NCBI GenBank assembly: GCA_022494885.1
Contig: JAGVSM010003568.1
Span: 83,137 to 147,136, forward strand
Direction of reading: 5' to 3'
DNA from: Micrasema longulum
Lineage: Eukaryota; Arthropoda; Insecta; Trichoptera; Brachycentridae
DNA length: 64,000 nucleotides
The notes below the pieces were generated by a model. It was given only the letters and a program-made list of their open reading frames with translations, searched no databases and was not told the origin of the DNA. This document shows, one piece after another, positions 56,036 to 64,000 of the stretch; positions within the stretch are counted from its first letter, which is position 1, and each line of letters opens with the position of its first letter. Position numbers and translations under genes: made by a program.

Positions 56036-56299
56036 GCATGTCACTCAATGAGATTTTTTTCAAAAGTTTCTTATTCAGTACTTTTAGCCTAAACATGTCT
56101 CGTTTATGTAAAACTTTGTATCTGTTTATAAAACGTATTAAATACCTAAAAAAAAACAATTTTAAATATGATTTGGTTCGAATGTATTCACTGGGAAACC
56201 CTATGCTGAGGAATATATTTTAATTCTTTTTTTTTAAATATGCAATTACATTTTTTTAATACATTTTTTTTTAAAGCGCCACGTTGTTACTACATCTAC
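56036..56299. other. AT-rich DNA
   Basis: The 79-codon frame 55984-56223 overlaps the end of R2 and looks fortuitous. Nothing else was seen. Confidence 0.4.
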
Positions 56300-56303
56300 A
56301 GCT

Positions 56304-56528
56304 AGGGTTTCCTAGGACAGCGGTGCCCGTATTTTAACGGCCGTAGTGAACGGTAATGCGGTGGACAGCCGTCGTAACGATGACTAGAGAGTGGTTTCCT
56401 AGGAAAACGATGTTGATAACATCGTTAAAAAATAAAAACACTCTCTAGTCACTGTTACGACGGCTGTCCACCGTATCACCGTTCACTGCGGCCGCTAAGA
56501 TACGGGCACCGCTGTCCTAGGAAACCCT
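56304..56528. mobile_element. Palindromic MITE with arms of about 92 bases
   Basis: Left arm 56304-56395 (AGGGTTTCCTAGGACAGCGG, TGCCCGTATTTTAACGGCCG, TAGTGAACGG, GGACAGCCGTCGTAACGATG, ACTAGAGAGTG). The right arm is its reverse complement with about nine differences. The 41-base spacer holds a second small palindrome (AACGATGTTGATAACATCGTT, split by its centre). AGCT occurs on both sides (56300-56303 and 56529-56532). Because AGCT is itself palindromic, a 4-bp AGCT or a TA target duplication cannot be told apart. No coding capacity. The arms are GC-richer than the surroundings. Confidence 0.85.
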
Positions 56529-58590
56529 AGCTTAAGCACTGCATTAAGATATGTATTTTAATGAATTAAATAAATATCTATTTAACATTAGCAATGGTAC
56601 TTACCTATCTTTTACGTAAAAAAATAACAAATATTCACAAAATTCTTGTGTCATTACCCTTTACCTATCATTATATTGAAAATTCTAAAACAAATCTAAA
56701 ATTCCTAGAGATAAGTGAGTATGAGCTAACATAAGGGTACCCACTGATAAGGTTTAGATACCTCCAGCAACTACCTATATTAAAACAAAAGTAATATAAG
56801 GTACTTTTGCGTTATGCATTTATTGTATTTTTTTCATATGGTTTTTATACAATAAAACATACACAATATTACAAAATTAATACATATAAAGAAAACAAAG
56901 TATAAAAACATATTTTGTCTCGATAAACTATTCAATAACAGTTTGTCATCGGGTGCTCAGACATTAGTTTTAATTAATAATCAAATAAAAGAGTACAGAC
57001 ATAATACTGTATATGTATAAAATAATGAACATATATTATTTTGTTTTTGATGCTTTGAAAAATATTATTAAGAAGAAAAAATTCAACAAAACCAGATAAA
57101 AATTGTTGAGAGGTATATTTTTTTAAAAGTAAAGAAATAGAGTAAAATAATACAATTAAAATTGAAGAATAGCCAAATGGCTAGTAAATAAGTAAATACT
57201 TGAATATATTTTAAATATGGGGAAAAAATATAAACACACATATAAATAGTGTGTGCTCATAAATGTAATCAAAACAAAATAAAAAATTAAACACAATATG
57301 TAAGTACATAATATTTTGTATTTAATTGCGGTGTTTTATAAAGAGGACCTACATATATTTTCAAGCAATTATTGCTCTTTAGTTAGTAGTTTGATTTTTT
57401 TCAGGATTTTTACCTAAAATTAAAAAGATAAAACTCGCCCATAATTCTGGTTCTGTTGTATTCACAAATTTCATATATTTTTTATTATAAATTTACTCGA
57501 TGATCATATTTATAAAATGAATGTAGGGTGATTCATAAAAAAGAAAAGTGGAATTTATTCCGAAGTTTTGTAGAAAGGTACATAAGTAAAGTCATGTTCT
57601 TGATATCTTTTTGCTTATTAATAAACAACCTTTGTATCAAAATATCGTTTCCTTTCTCACTTTTTATGGACGAATACAGAGTTCTTCAAGAAACTACTTT
57701 CGTTCAAGTGCCCTCATCGGACTGTTCTCAAATTACGTGCGCGCGCAGGCCGATAAAACTCCTTCGGCCTCGAGAAGCCACTCTCAAAACGAGGCGTGGC
57801 CCCAACATAAACACGCGCTTTCCGCGCTGGGACTTGTACACGGTTCAAATAAACAAAGGAGTATTTTCATTACGTGGCGCAATTTATCAGCATTGGATTG
57901 AACACTGAACACATTTTCAAAATGGTGTTATTTCGATGTTACAGCGACATCTGGGGCCCGCGTTATGTCTTGTTATTTCTTGGCCTCCATGTTGATAAGA
58001 AACCACGTAGAAACGGACGTCTATCATCTAAGATCTAATATTTAATGACTATTTATGAATACCATAGGTATTCACGACCAAAAGCTTATTGATTTGACAA
58101 GAAATGCTAATTTGAGTAGGTAAGTTTACCTATGTTCATTGAATACACGTAAACGCACATGAGATTCACGGAAACGCTTGAAATTATGTAATTCTTTATT
58201 CTGAACGTTTTTCTGGGTTCAACTTTTAATTTGTTTTTAAGGGCTCGACACAGGCAAACATGGTATATACTAAGGGCATAACTACTGGCGTATAGTATCT
58301 AAGCTATAAAAATATGTAAAAAGAAGTAAAATTTACCATAAAGAAACTGTTATTTCTATATGTTATTCGTGAGTATAGATAATTATACCTAATTATGGGC
58401 GAAAAAGCTCAAAAACGCTTAAGCACAATTAAAAGTCTAATAAGGATTATTAAATTCGAAAAAATAGCAACAATTTCCAAAAGTACGGTTTATCATAAAA
58501 AGGTTTAGTATGTAGAACAATATAAATCACTCTAAGGACTCGAAGACACCTGTGGTCATTTTCTTTCTGTAATTTTTATAAAACGGGTGG
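56529..58590. other. Unassigned; GC-richer patch at 57680-58030
   Basis: 56790-57490 is AT-rich and empty. Overlapping plus-strand frames at 57528-57908 (126 codons) and 57611-57901 (96 codons) are in different phases within a GC-richer patch. Neither has a recognised domain. Confidence 0.3.
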
Positions 58591-58596
58591 TGTCTC

Positions 58597-59793
58597 GCGT
58601 TGCCAACTCTATCGATTTTTCGGTAGATCTACTGATTGTAGGTGAAATCTACCGATTTACAAAATTTGATTGAAATTCTACCGATTTTTTAAGATTTCCA
58701 TTTTTCCATAGTTTTTTTTTTACTATTTATTCGTCCCAAAATAGACAATCCACTTATAGATGAAGAAAACAAATAGGTACTCAATTTTTTCTGTTAACTC
58801 AAAAAGCTACTTTTTCTGCAATCTGTTAATTATTATGAATACTACTTATCCTTCGGTCGTACACAATATATACGTTGATTTGTATTGGTAAATAGTGATT
58901 TCCGGTTAATTTCAAAGTTGATGAATTCAAATAAGGAAATACCACTTTTTTTACATTTTTAAAGTAATGAAGGTCTGTGAAATACTGTCCTGTAAAAAAA
59001 AACATTTTTTGCTAATTATTAGTAGCATAAAATATACTTTTAAATTTTTAATTTTTAACTCCCGCGAAAACGGTCATTCCATTGGCCACGCCCCTAATAC
59101 GTCATGACTCATGTTTATTTGTTCCTGCCATTTAAACTTGTGTAGAACAATTCTATGAATCTTGACGTCACAACAACCAAGGCCAAACACGTCCCATTTT
59201 TCCACTAACATATTTTTATTGAATTCCCTTTTTACATTTATGTATGAAAATATTTTTATACAATATCCATATTGATTTTGAAAATGCAATTGATTAATCT
59301 AAATCAATTTCATATATTTTTATCGGTAATCCTTGTATGTGATATTTCCTTATTATGTCATTTTCCTCATAATTTCATAGTTTCTATTTTTTTAAATGAA
59401 ATGTTTGCCGGTCACTTAACAATAATGAAACGGTTTTGCCTACTTTAACAATTTTCTGCTCAAATTTAGTTTACCTTTTTCAGCGATCGATAGCTATTAT
59501 TTTATCGTTAAGCTTAAAATTGCGACTAACATTGTATACTAATATTGTACATATTGTGACCTCACTAGAAATCGAATCTGGAACTCCCCGTGTGCCAGCA
59601 ATTAGGCAAAGGGGGCCGCCATTTGTTTTGATTAAAAATAACACTTTCATGTTTAGCAAATTTTGTGGCGAAAAATGGTAGGGAAATTTGTACACATCCC
59701 CCTTCTCCTCACCACCCCCGCCCCAAGGACAGTGAATCTACCGATTTATTTCTATGTACCTACCGATTTTCGCTTGATGGAGGTTGGCAACGC
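58597..59793. mobile_element. Possible DNA transposon with GCGTTGCCAAC ends and CTACCGATTT subterminal repeats
   Basis: Perfect 11-base inverted ends: GCGTTGCCAAC at 58597-58607 and GTTGGCAACGC at 59783-59793. Just inside, near copies of CTACCGATTT recur on the left (58650, 58678, plus the inverted CGATTTTTCGGTAG) and on the right (59728, 59760). Ends reading GTTGCC with dense subterminal repeats are seen in hAT-type elements, but no transposase is present and no clean 8-bp duplication was found (GTCTC occurs near both flanks). R3 copy 2 lies inside. Confidence 0.6.
58930..59365 (+). repeat. R3 copy 2
   Basis: It aligns with 45775-46175: GTGAAATACTGTCCTGTAAA, TTATTAGTAGCATAAAATAT, CCCGCGAAAACGGTCATTCC, GGCCACGCCCCTAATACGTC, AATCTTGACGTCACAACAAC, CAAGGCCAAACACGTCC and ATATATTTTTATCGGTAAT-type end. 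It is nested inside, or belongs to, the 58597-59793 element. Confidence 0.75.
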
Positions 59794-60380
59794 TAGTCTC
59801 TCACTCGTGACTTAGTTCTATCTAAATATTGAACGCTGTCTCTCTTGCACTTACGAAGTCGAATTCGGTTTAAAACAAATTTTATCTAAGCCTAAAGTTA
59901 TGGACATAATAAATACACTCACCGGTTGTAGGTACAGTAGATAGGAAGACCGATTATGCCGAAAGCACGGGTCTGCACTGAGTGACTGTCCGACAATAAG
60001 TTTAGTAGCAACTTTCCCGCCATAACCAGATGACAGCGCGCGAATCGCAAGATATTACGAGACAGTGATTGTCACAAAGGAAGAATATTAATCATAATAC
60101 AATTCACATCATCAACGCCCATGATTCTATTCTATTGATTTTAAATACGAATATCTTTTAAATTGATGATCGTCTAGATGGCATCTACTAGTTAAAATAA
60201 ATAGATAAGTTAGATTCAATATATTTATATATCCCAAAAACAAAATTATAAAAATGGTTTACACTGTATTTTTTGCGGTTTTTAGTGATCACCGATCACT
60301 TTGTTTTTTTATATTCTTTTAATACGCCATTATAAAATATTTAAGATAAAATAAATAATGTTATACAAAAAAACACCAAC
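59794..60380. other. Unassigned flank upstream of the 60381 ORF
   Basis: The GC content is mixed. A short palindrome AGTGATC-ACC-GATCACT lies at 60284-60300. No TATA element or initiator that I would defend. Confidence 0.3.
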
Positions 60381-60575
60381 ATGAAAGCCCGTATGTTAGA
60401 ATTTCTGAAATCCCGGGGCTTGTACGATCCCAGAACCCGGAAATTAAAAAAATCCGTGAATCGGAAATCCACGAAAAAATCATTATTATCGAAGGGGAGC
60501 CGCAGATGGACCAAAGTAGGTACGGATGAACAAAATATTAAAAAACAAACGTTTAATAAAAACGAATGTTTTTAA
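60381..60575 (+). CDS. Candidate short coding exon, basic peptide (hypothetical)
   Basis: The frame of 64 codons begins MKARMLEFLKSRGLYDP and continues RTRKLKKSVNRKSTKKSLL, SKGSRRWTKVGT. The ATG context CACCAACATGA fits insect starts well. The first 45 codons have balanced codon use and GC content above the flanks. After that the frame turns A-rich. AAAGTAGGTACGG at 60512-60524 offers a splice-donor-like AA-GTAGGT, so the real exon may end near 60513. The peptide is very basic, as in nucleic-acid-binding or nuclear-localised segments. I recognise no family. It could be a first coding exon, an unrecognised transposon ORF start or chance. Confidence 0.3.
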   Translation: MKARMLEFLKSRGLYDPRTRKLKKSVNRKSTKKSLLSKGSRRWTKVGTDEQNIKKQTFNKNECF

Positions 60576-61356
60576 TAACTGACATACAAGACTCACATAA
60601 AAGGCTACGAAATCATTTGCTTATTATTTAGCAAAATAGACATTTAAATTTGTTAATGCATTTAACGCCTTGTCGGAAAACCGACTTTTAATTTTAGTAA
60701 CGAAATTGCCTGCCACAAAACAAACTCTTTGTGAAAGTTGGTTTCACAGATAATGAAGCTTTGTAAAGCAATTGAAAATGTTTTTTCCCGAAGTTCCGGG
60801 ATTTCCACTAAAATTTAAATGTCATTAGAACAGAAAAGGTCTGCCTAAATAGATATTGTATTTGCTTTTACGTTAAACATATTATTTTATTTAATTACAA
60901 GCCTTCAAAACAGAATGCCAAATGGACAAATGTGAGCATCTTCGACACCTTCTGTTTGCGTTCAAATAAAGGAGAAAATAAATAAGCAGAATCGTTATTG
61001 AGTAATTTGTTGTAATATAATGAAGAATACATTATTCACTGATTTGACGTATTTTTTTTATGTTGTGTCTTCTTGTTCTCTTTATTTGGAAAAAACTGAC
61101 ATACCTTATTTTAACACCCAATATATTTACAAACGAGTATTATTATACGTAAAAATATTGCCAAAATATATAAATATAACCCATTTTAAAATTTCATATT
61201 ACATCCACCTAAATAAAAAAAAAACTGACTTTGCCACGTGCTGTAGTAAGTAAATAAATTTATGCCATCAAAAGTTAACGGTGACGAGGGTTCAAATATG
61301 TCTTGAATGTTTGAAATTATAGGATCCAATTAAAACAGCTAATGGTAGTTAAAAAC
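60576..61356. other. AT-rich DNA, nothing assigned
   Basis: The 77-codon frame at 61020-61253 has noise-like composition. No repeats were matched. Confidence 0.4.
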
Positions 61357-61442
61357 AGCTGGGTTGTATTCTTGCGGTAGTGTTACGGACCAACGGATTA
61401 AAGGTCGAGGTTCAAATCTTACTTTTCAGCACAACTTGATTG
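61357..61442 (+). mobile_element. SINE-B head fused to a LINE tail
   Basis: AGCTGGGTTGTATTCTTGCG, GTAGTGTTACGGACCAACGG, ATTAAAGGTCGAGGTTCAAA (B box) and TTTTCAGCACAACTTGATTG follow the SINE-B order. The sequence then passes without a gap into the lambda LINE coding tail. Confidence 0.65.
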
Positions 61443-61865
61443 ATTCCAGCAAAATAAGAATATCAAATTCTGTACAAAAAACACACCAGTTTGACATAAA
61501 CTACTTGACTAAAATTGAGACCTTAAAAATTGTGCACAAAATAACACTGGGAAACATACAAGACGACGACATAATATTAGTCAAAATTGCTGACATACAT
61601 AAATATAACACCAGACAACAAAAACACTATCATATTGAAAAAGCAAAGACAAACACAGGACAGTCAAAAATACTACAAAATGGACTTAAACACTACAACG
61701 ACCCACCTTACTACTTGAAAACTTTTACTGGAGACAAATTTAAAATCAATCTGAAAAGCACATGATGACTGAACTAATTAGACTAGACGAGACATAAAAT
61801 GACTAGACAATATTAAATTTCTAATGTAACCCTAACGGGTTTTTTAAAATTGTAAATAAATAAAA
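61443..61865 (+). mobile_element. LINE ORF C-terminus and UTR, family lambda
   Basis: Frame 61364-61765 reads through the SINE into IRISNSVQKTHQFDINYLTK, IETLKIVHKITLGNIQDDD, YNTRQQKHYHIEKAKTNTGQ, SKILQNGLKHYND, YLKTFTGDKFKINLKS and stop. It is homologous to 27603-27903. The UTR TAATGTAACCCTAACGGG, then a TAAATAAATAAAATAAA tail, mirrors the other copy. The part from 61443 has no internal stop. Confidence 0.8.
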
Positions 61866-62288
61866 TAAAAAAATACATAAGCTATAGCTATAGCGTATCA
61901 TTCATACAAGTTACACCCAAACACAGTTTTATTTTTTAAGCTACATATTTCAAATAATATTTAAAAAATTATATTTAATTTGCAAGCATGGCATTTTTCA
62001 GCGGGTTATTTCTATTTTTTTCATATCAGATATAGGTATAACCTACACGAATAATTTAACCTAAATATGAAATTTTGGTATATTTTATTTAATGAATCGT
62101 TAGTATAATAAATTATAATATTAATGTATCTAATAGGAAATATACTTAATATGTGCTTATACTTTAACTTTTCATTGCACCCAACTACGGGTATTTCTAT
62201 TTGAAAATAAAACATCGTAACTAAGAAAAGAAAATATATTAATGTAAATTATTCTTTAATAATAATTCTGCAGTAAAAATATAATTGT

Positions 62289-62376
62289 CGGCCTTGAAGT
62301 GTAATGGTCAGCGAATTTACCTACTATGCAAGAGGTCTCGAATTCGATTCGCGACATGGTTGATATGAAATATTAT
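62289..62376 (+). mobile_element. SINE-A head, left part of a split copy
   Basis: GCCTTGAAGTGTAATGGTCA, GCGAATTTACCTACTATGCA, TCGAATTCGATTCGCGACAT (B box) and GGTTGATATGAAATATT. The matching 3' half resumes at 62829 after an R2 copy. Confidence 0.8.
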
Positions 62377-62379
62377 TTA

Positions 62380-62827
62380 ACTCTTAAAAGACTGTGGTAA
62401 ATAATTCCTATTCCCGCGCGGTGATGTAACGTCGTGTTACCACTAGTAAAAGATGGAACATTCTAAAGTTCAGATATTTGAAAAAAAAAAAATGGAAACA
62501 TACTGTTTAATAATTCCTTATCTATAATTTATCGTTTCTATCTTCCTTGTAATGATATCTATCTTCGTACTCTCTCTTGTATAAGGTATCTGTATAAATG
62601 TGTTGCTGAATTAGCGGACATTCATTCTTTGCTTAGCAAGGATAAATATTTTTTGTATTAACATTCAGCATAGTTATACAAATTTTACTTTCCAAATCGG
62701 GTGTGAAAATGTCCAATTAAAGATTACAAAAAATACGAGTTCTTCATTAAAAAAAATAAGACAGATATGTCAAGTCTTATGTCCTATGTTCACTAGTGTG
62801 ACATCACTGCCACACAAGAGTCAAAAA
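62380..62827 (+). repeat. R2 copy 3, lying inside SINE-A
   Basis: GATGTAACGTCGTGTTACCA, CAGATATTTGAAA, GTATAAGGTATCTGTATAAA, GCTGAATTAGCGGACATTCA, AAGGATAAATATTTTTTGTA, GTGAAAATGTCCAATTAAAG and GTGTGACATCACTGCCACAC match the other two copies. It lacks the terminal ACGTTTTCAAAAATTG present at 45060 and 56020. Confidence 0.75.
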
Positions 62828-62828
62828 A

Positions 62829-63118
62829 GTGGTTTTACACTAGAATATTTCATAGTCCCTAGACCCCTACCTTCATGAAACAAAAATGATCAAGATAGGC
62901 CCTTTTCACACATGCCACACGAATCTACCCGGCTCAGTTATTTTACCGGGTTCTTCCTACAAACGCATATTAAATTTGTCACCTTTTGTAGGGTGTAGCC
63001 GGTAAAATTACCGGGCCGGGTGGATTGGCGTAGCATGTGTGAAAAGGGCCACATGCTGCGATTGGTGTACCGATGTAGTGCCCTATGCACCATTCAGTGT
63101 GGAAAGGGAATAATGATG
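62829..63118 (+). mobile_element. SINE-A 3' half, interrupted by a MITE
   Basis: GTGGTTTTACACTAGAATAT, TTCATAGTCCCTAGACCCCT and AAAAATGATCAAGATA lie left of the MITE (62898-63050). TGCTGCGATTGGTGTACCGA, TGTAGTGCCCTATGCACCAT and AATGATGA lie right of it. Joined, they reproduce the reference order, with a three-base overlap (ATA/ACA). Confidence 0.85.
62898..63050. mobile_element. Palindromic MITE, 153 bases, PIF/Harbinger-like ends
   Basis: The ends are perfect inverted repeats over 18 bases (GGCCCTTTTCACACATGC), and the match continues imperfectly for nearly 60 bases (CCACCCGGCCCGGTAATTTT versus CTACCCGGCTCAGTTATTTT, then ACCGG). The interrupted SINE-A shows exact ends. ATA on the left and ACA on the right suggest a 3-bp target duplication with one change. 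GGCC/GGGCC-starting ends with 3-bp duplications are typical of PIF/Harbinger elements. The superfamily is inference. Confidence 0.85.
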
Positions 63119-63219
63119 AAAAATACATAATAGCTTTAGCTGCCTTAGAAACATTTTGAATATAAGTATTAAGTTTATTGTTGGTGATTAAAATAACATA
63201 TTATTATTGATTCACAAAT

Positions 63220-63405
63220 TACAACAGAGATGAAGAACATTTTGAAGAAAGAAATTTGAAAATCAAGGCATTTACAGGGCGTATGATCTGTCATTGGCTG
63301 TTTTAACTTCCCACTTTACACATTGTGTAACATCTTAAATTTTGCCTATATTTGAACGTGGGTATTTCTTCAATTCTTCCATCTGTTTTAGCGAAGTTAA
63401 TTATG
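63220..63405 (+). repeat. R1 copy
   Basis: CAAATTACAACAGAGATGAA, AAGGCATTTACAGGGCGTAT, GATCTGTCATTGGCTGTTTT, CACTTTACACATTGTGTAAC, TTCTTCAATTCTTCCATCTG. Both ends are truncated. Confidence 0.75.
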
Positions 63406-63904
63406 ATTCGTATTTTATTTTTTGTACACAGGTAATAAAGATAGACTAATTGAAAAGTAAATAATACCAAATATTTTTTGTCATTAAATTGGTATATTTA
63501 AATTGTACACAATAATCATTCTTACAGTTTGAAATTAAAATTTATAAGTAAAGGTGAGTAAAAGAATTATCAGACAGGTGAAAAAATAAAATTAACGCAA
63601 TATTTCCTCAATAATCATTATAAATTTTAATTATGTCTCATTTCCGTATTTCGTAATGTTAAAACAATAATAAGCAACCCGTAACTTGAAATTTACGATA
63701 TGAGTTACCTACAAAAAACCGGTTTTCTAACGTTGACCTTAATAATTTAACCTCTCCAAGCGGTTACCTACATTGACGTTATAAGTAATCGCCTACAGAG
63801 TTGAATGGGTTAGCGTTGAAACATACATAAATAGTTATTTTGAAATAGTGGTAGACCAAATTTCGGCTTCTGCTCTAGTTTCGGCCAAAACCGAAATCGA
63901 AACT
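63406..63904. other. Unassigned DNA
   Basis: AT-rich with no recognised element. Confidence 0.4.
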
Positions 63905-64000
63905 TTTTTAAATAACAATATTTTGAGTTTGTCCAAATTTTTGTAGACAAGGACTGGATTCAACTCCCTGGGAGCTGTTTATATTAACATATTACAACAG
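63905..64000 (+). repeat. R1 start, running off the window
   Basis: AACAATATTTTGAGTTTGTC, CAAATTTTTGTAGACAAGGA, CTGGATTCAACTCCCTGGGA and ATTACAACAG match the R1 5' terminus (compare 19072-19160). The copy continues past the end of the sequence. Confidence 0.7.

Noticed and set aside
57528..57908. 126-codon plus-strand ORF as a gene
   Set aside because: It begins in AT-noise (FLISFCLLINNLC) and overlaps another frame of 96 codons. No family was recognised.
1..64000. CRISPR arrays, operons, prophage, bacterial regulatory sites
   Set aside because: No regularly spaced identical repeats, no ribosome-binding sites with compact ORFs and no prokaryotic gene families. The content is that of an animal nuclear genome.
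1..64000. LTR retrotransposons or endogenous viral sequences
   Set aside because: No long terminal direct repeats, primer-binding sites, aspartic protease or integrase motifs were seen. All reverse-transcriptase text is of the non-LTR type.

Overview
The window looks like a gene-poor stretch of an animal nuclear genome, most likely an insect. It is strongly A+T rich with long A and T runs, has no operon-like coding, and no open frame reads as a complete host gene. GTAGGTACCTAC-type words (for example near 16845, 26060, 33210, 42472, 43025), tRNA-derived SINEs and the 3' ends of several LINEs recall lepidopteran genomes. That assignment is inference, not proof. The window is probably intergenic DNA or one very large intron.

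Almost everything recognisable is a decayed mobile element. At least 15 kinds of non-LTR retrotransposon (LINE) remain. All are 5'-truncated and most keep only the C-terminal end of the reverse-transcriptase ORF plus a short 3' UTR. The best coding piece is an RTE-like reverse transcriptase at 32077-32838 with a YADD active site, frameshifted near its end. Three tRNA-derived SINE groups are present: SINE-A (about 12 pieces), SINE-B (5) and SINE-C (1). Several inverted-repeat, probably non-autonomous DNA elements also occur (1394-1606, 5407-5786, 16304-16583, 56304-56528, 58597-59793, 62898-63050). A repeat called R1 here recurs about nine times, twice as tail-to-tail pairs. R2 and R3 are further mid-size repeats with two or three copies each.

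Layout. 1-10 kb: LINE tails, two inverted-repeat elements, and a SINE nested in one of them with a clear 9-bp target duplication. 10-12.3 kb: unassigned, moderately GC-richer DNA. 12.3-20.3 kb: R1 pairs, LINE tails, SINE-C and one inverted-repeat element. 20.4-29.5 kb: SINE-A and SINE-B copies and five LINE remnants. 29.5-32 kb: featureless. 32-33.2 kb: an RTE-like element inserted in another LINE tail. 33.2-37.9 kb: largely empty. 38-47.4 kb: LINEs, R1, R2, R3 and SINEs. 49.5-53.3 kb: an unusual repeat cluster, two LINEs, R1 and SINE-A. 54-59.8 kb: a LINE with an RNase-H-type tail inside R2, and two inverted-repeat elements. 60.3-60.6 kb: a short candidate coding exon. 61.3-64 kb: a SINE/LINE fusion, a triple-nested SINE-A/R2/MITE locus, and R1 copies running off the end.

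No working gene system can be supported. The interest lies in nesting that lets insertions be dated relative to one another, in unusually well-kept palindromic elements, and in two small ORFs (48799-48951 and 60381-60575) that might be host exons. Family labels (SINE-A, R1 and so on) are names local to this annotation, based on copies seen against each other in this window.
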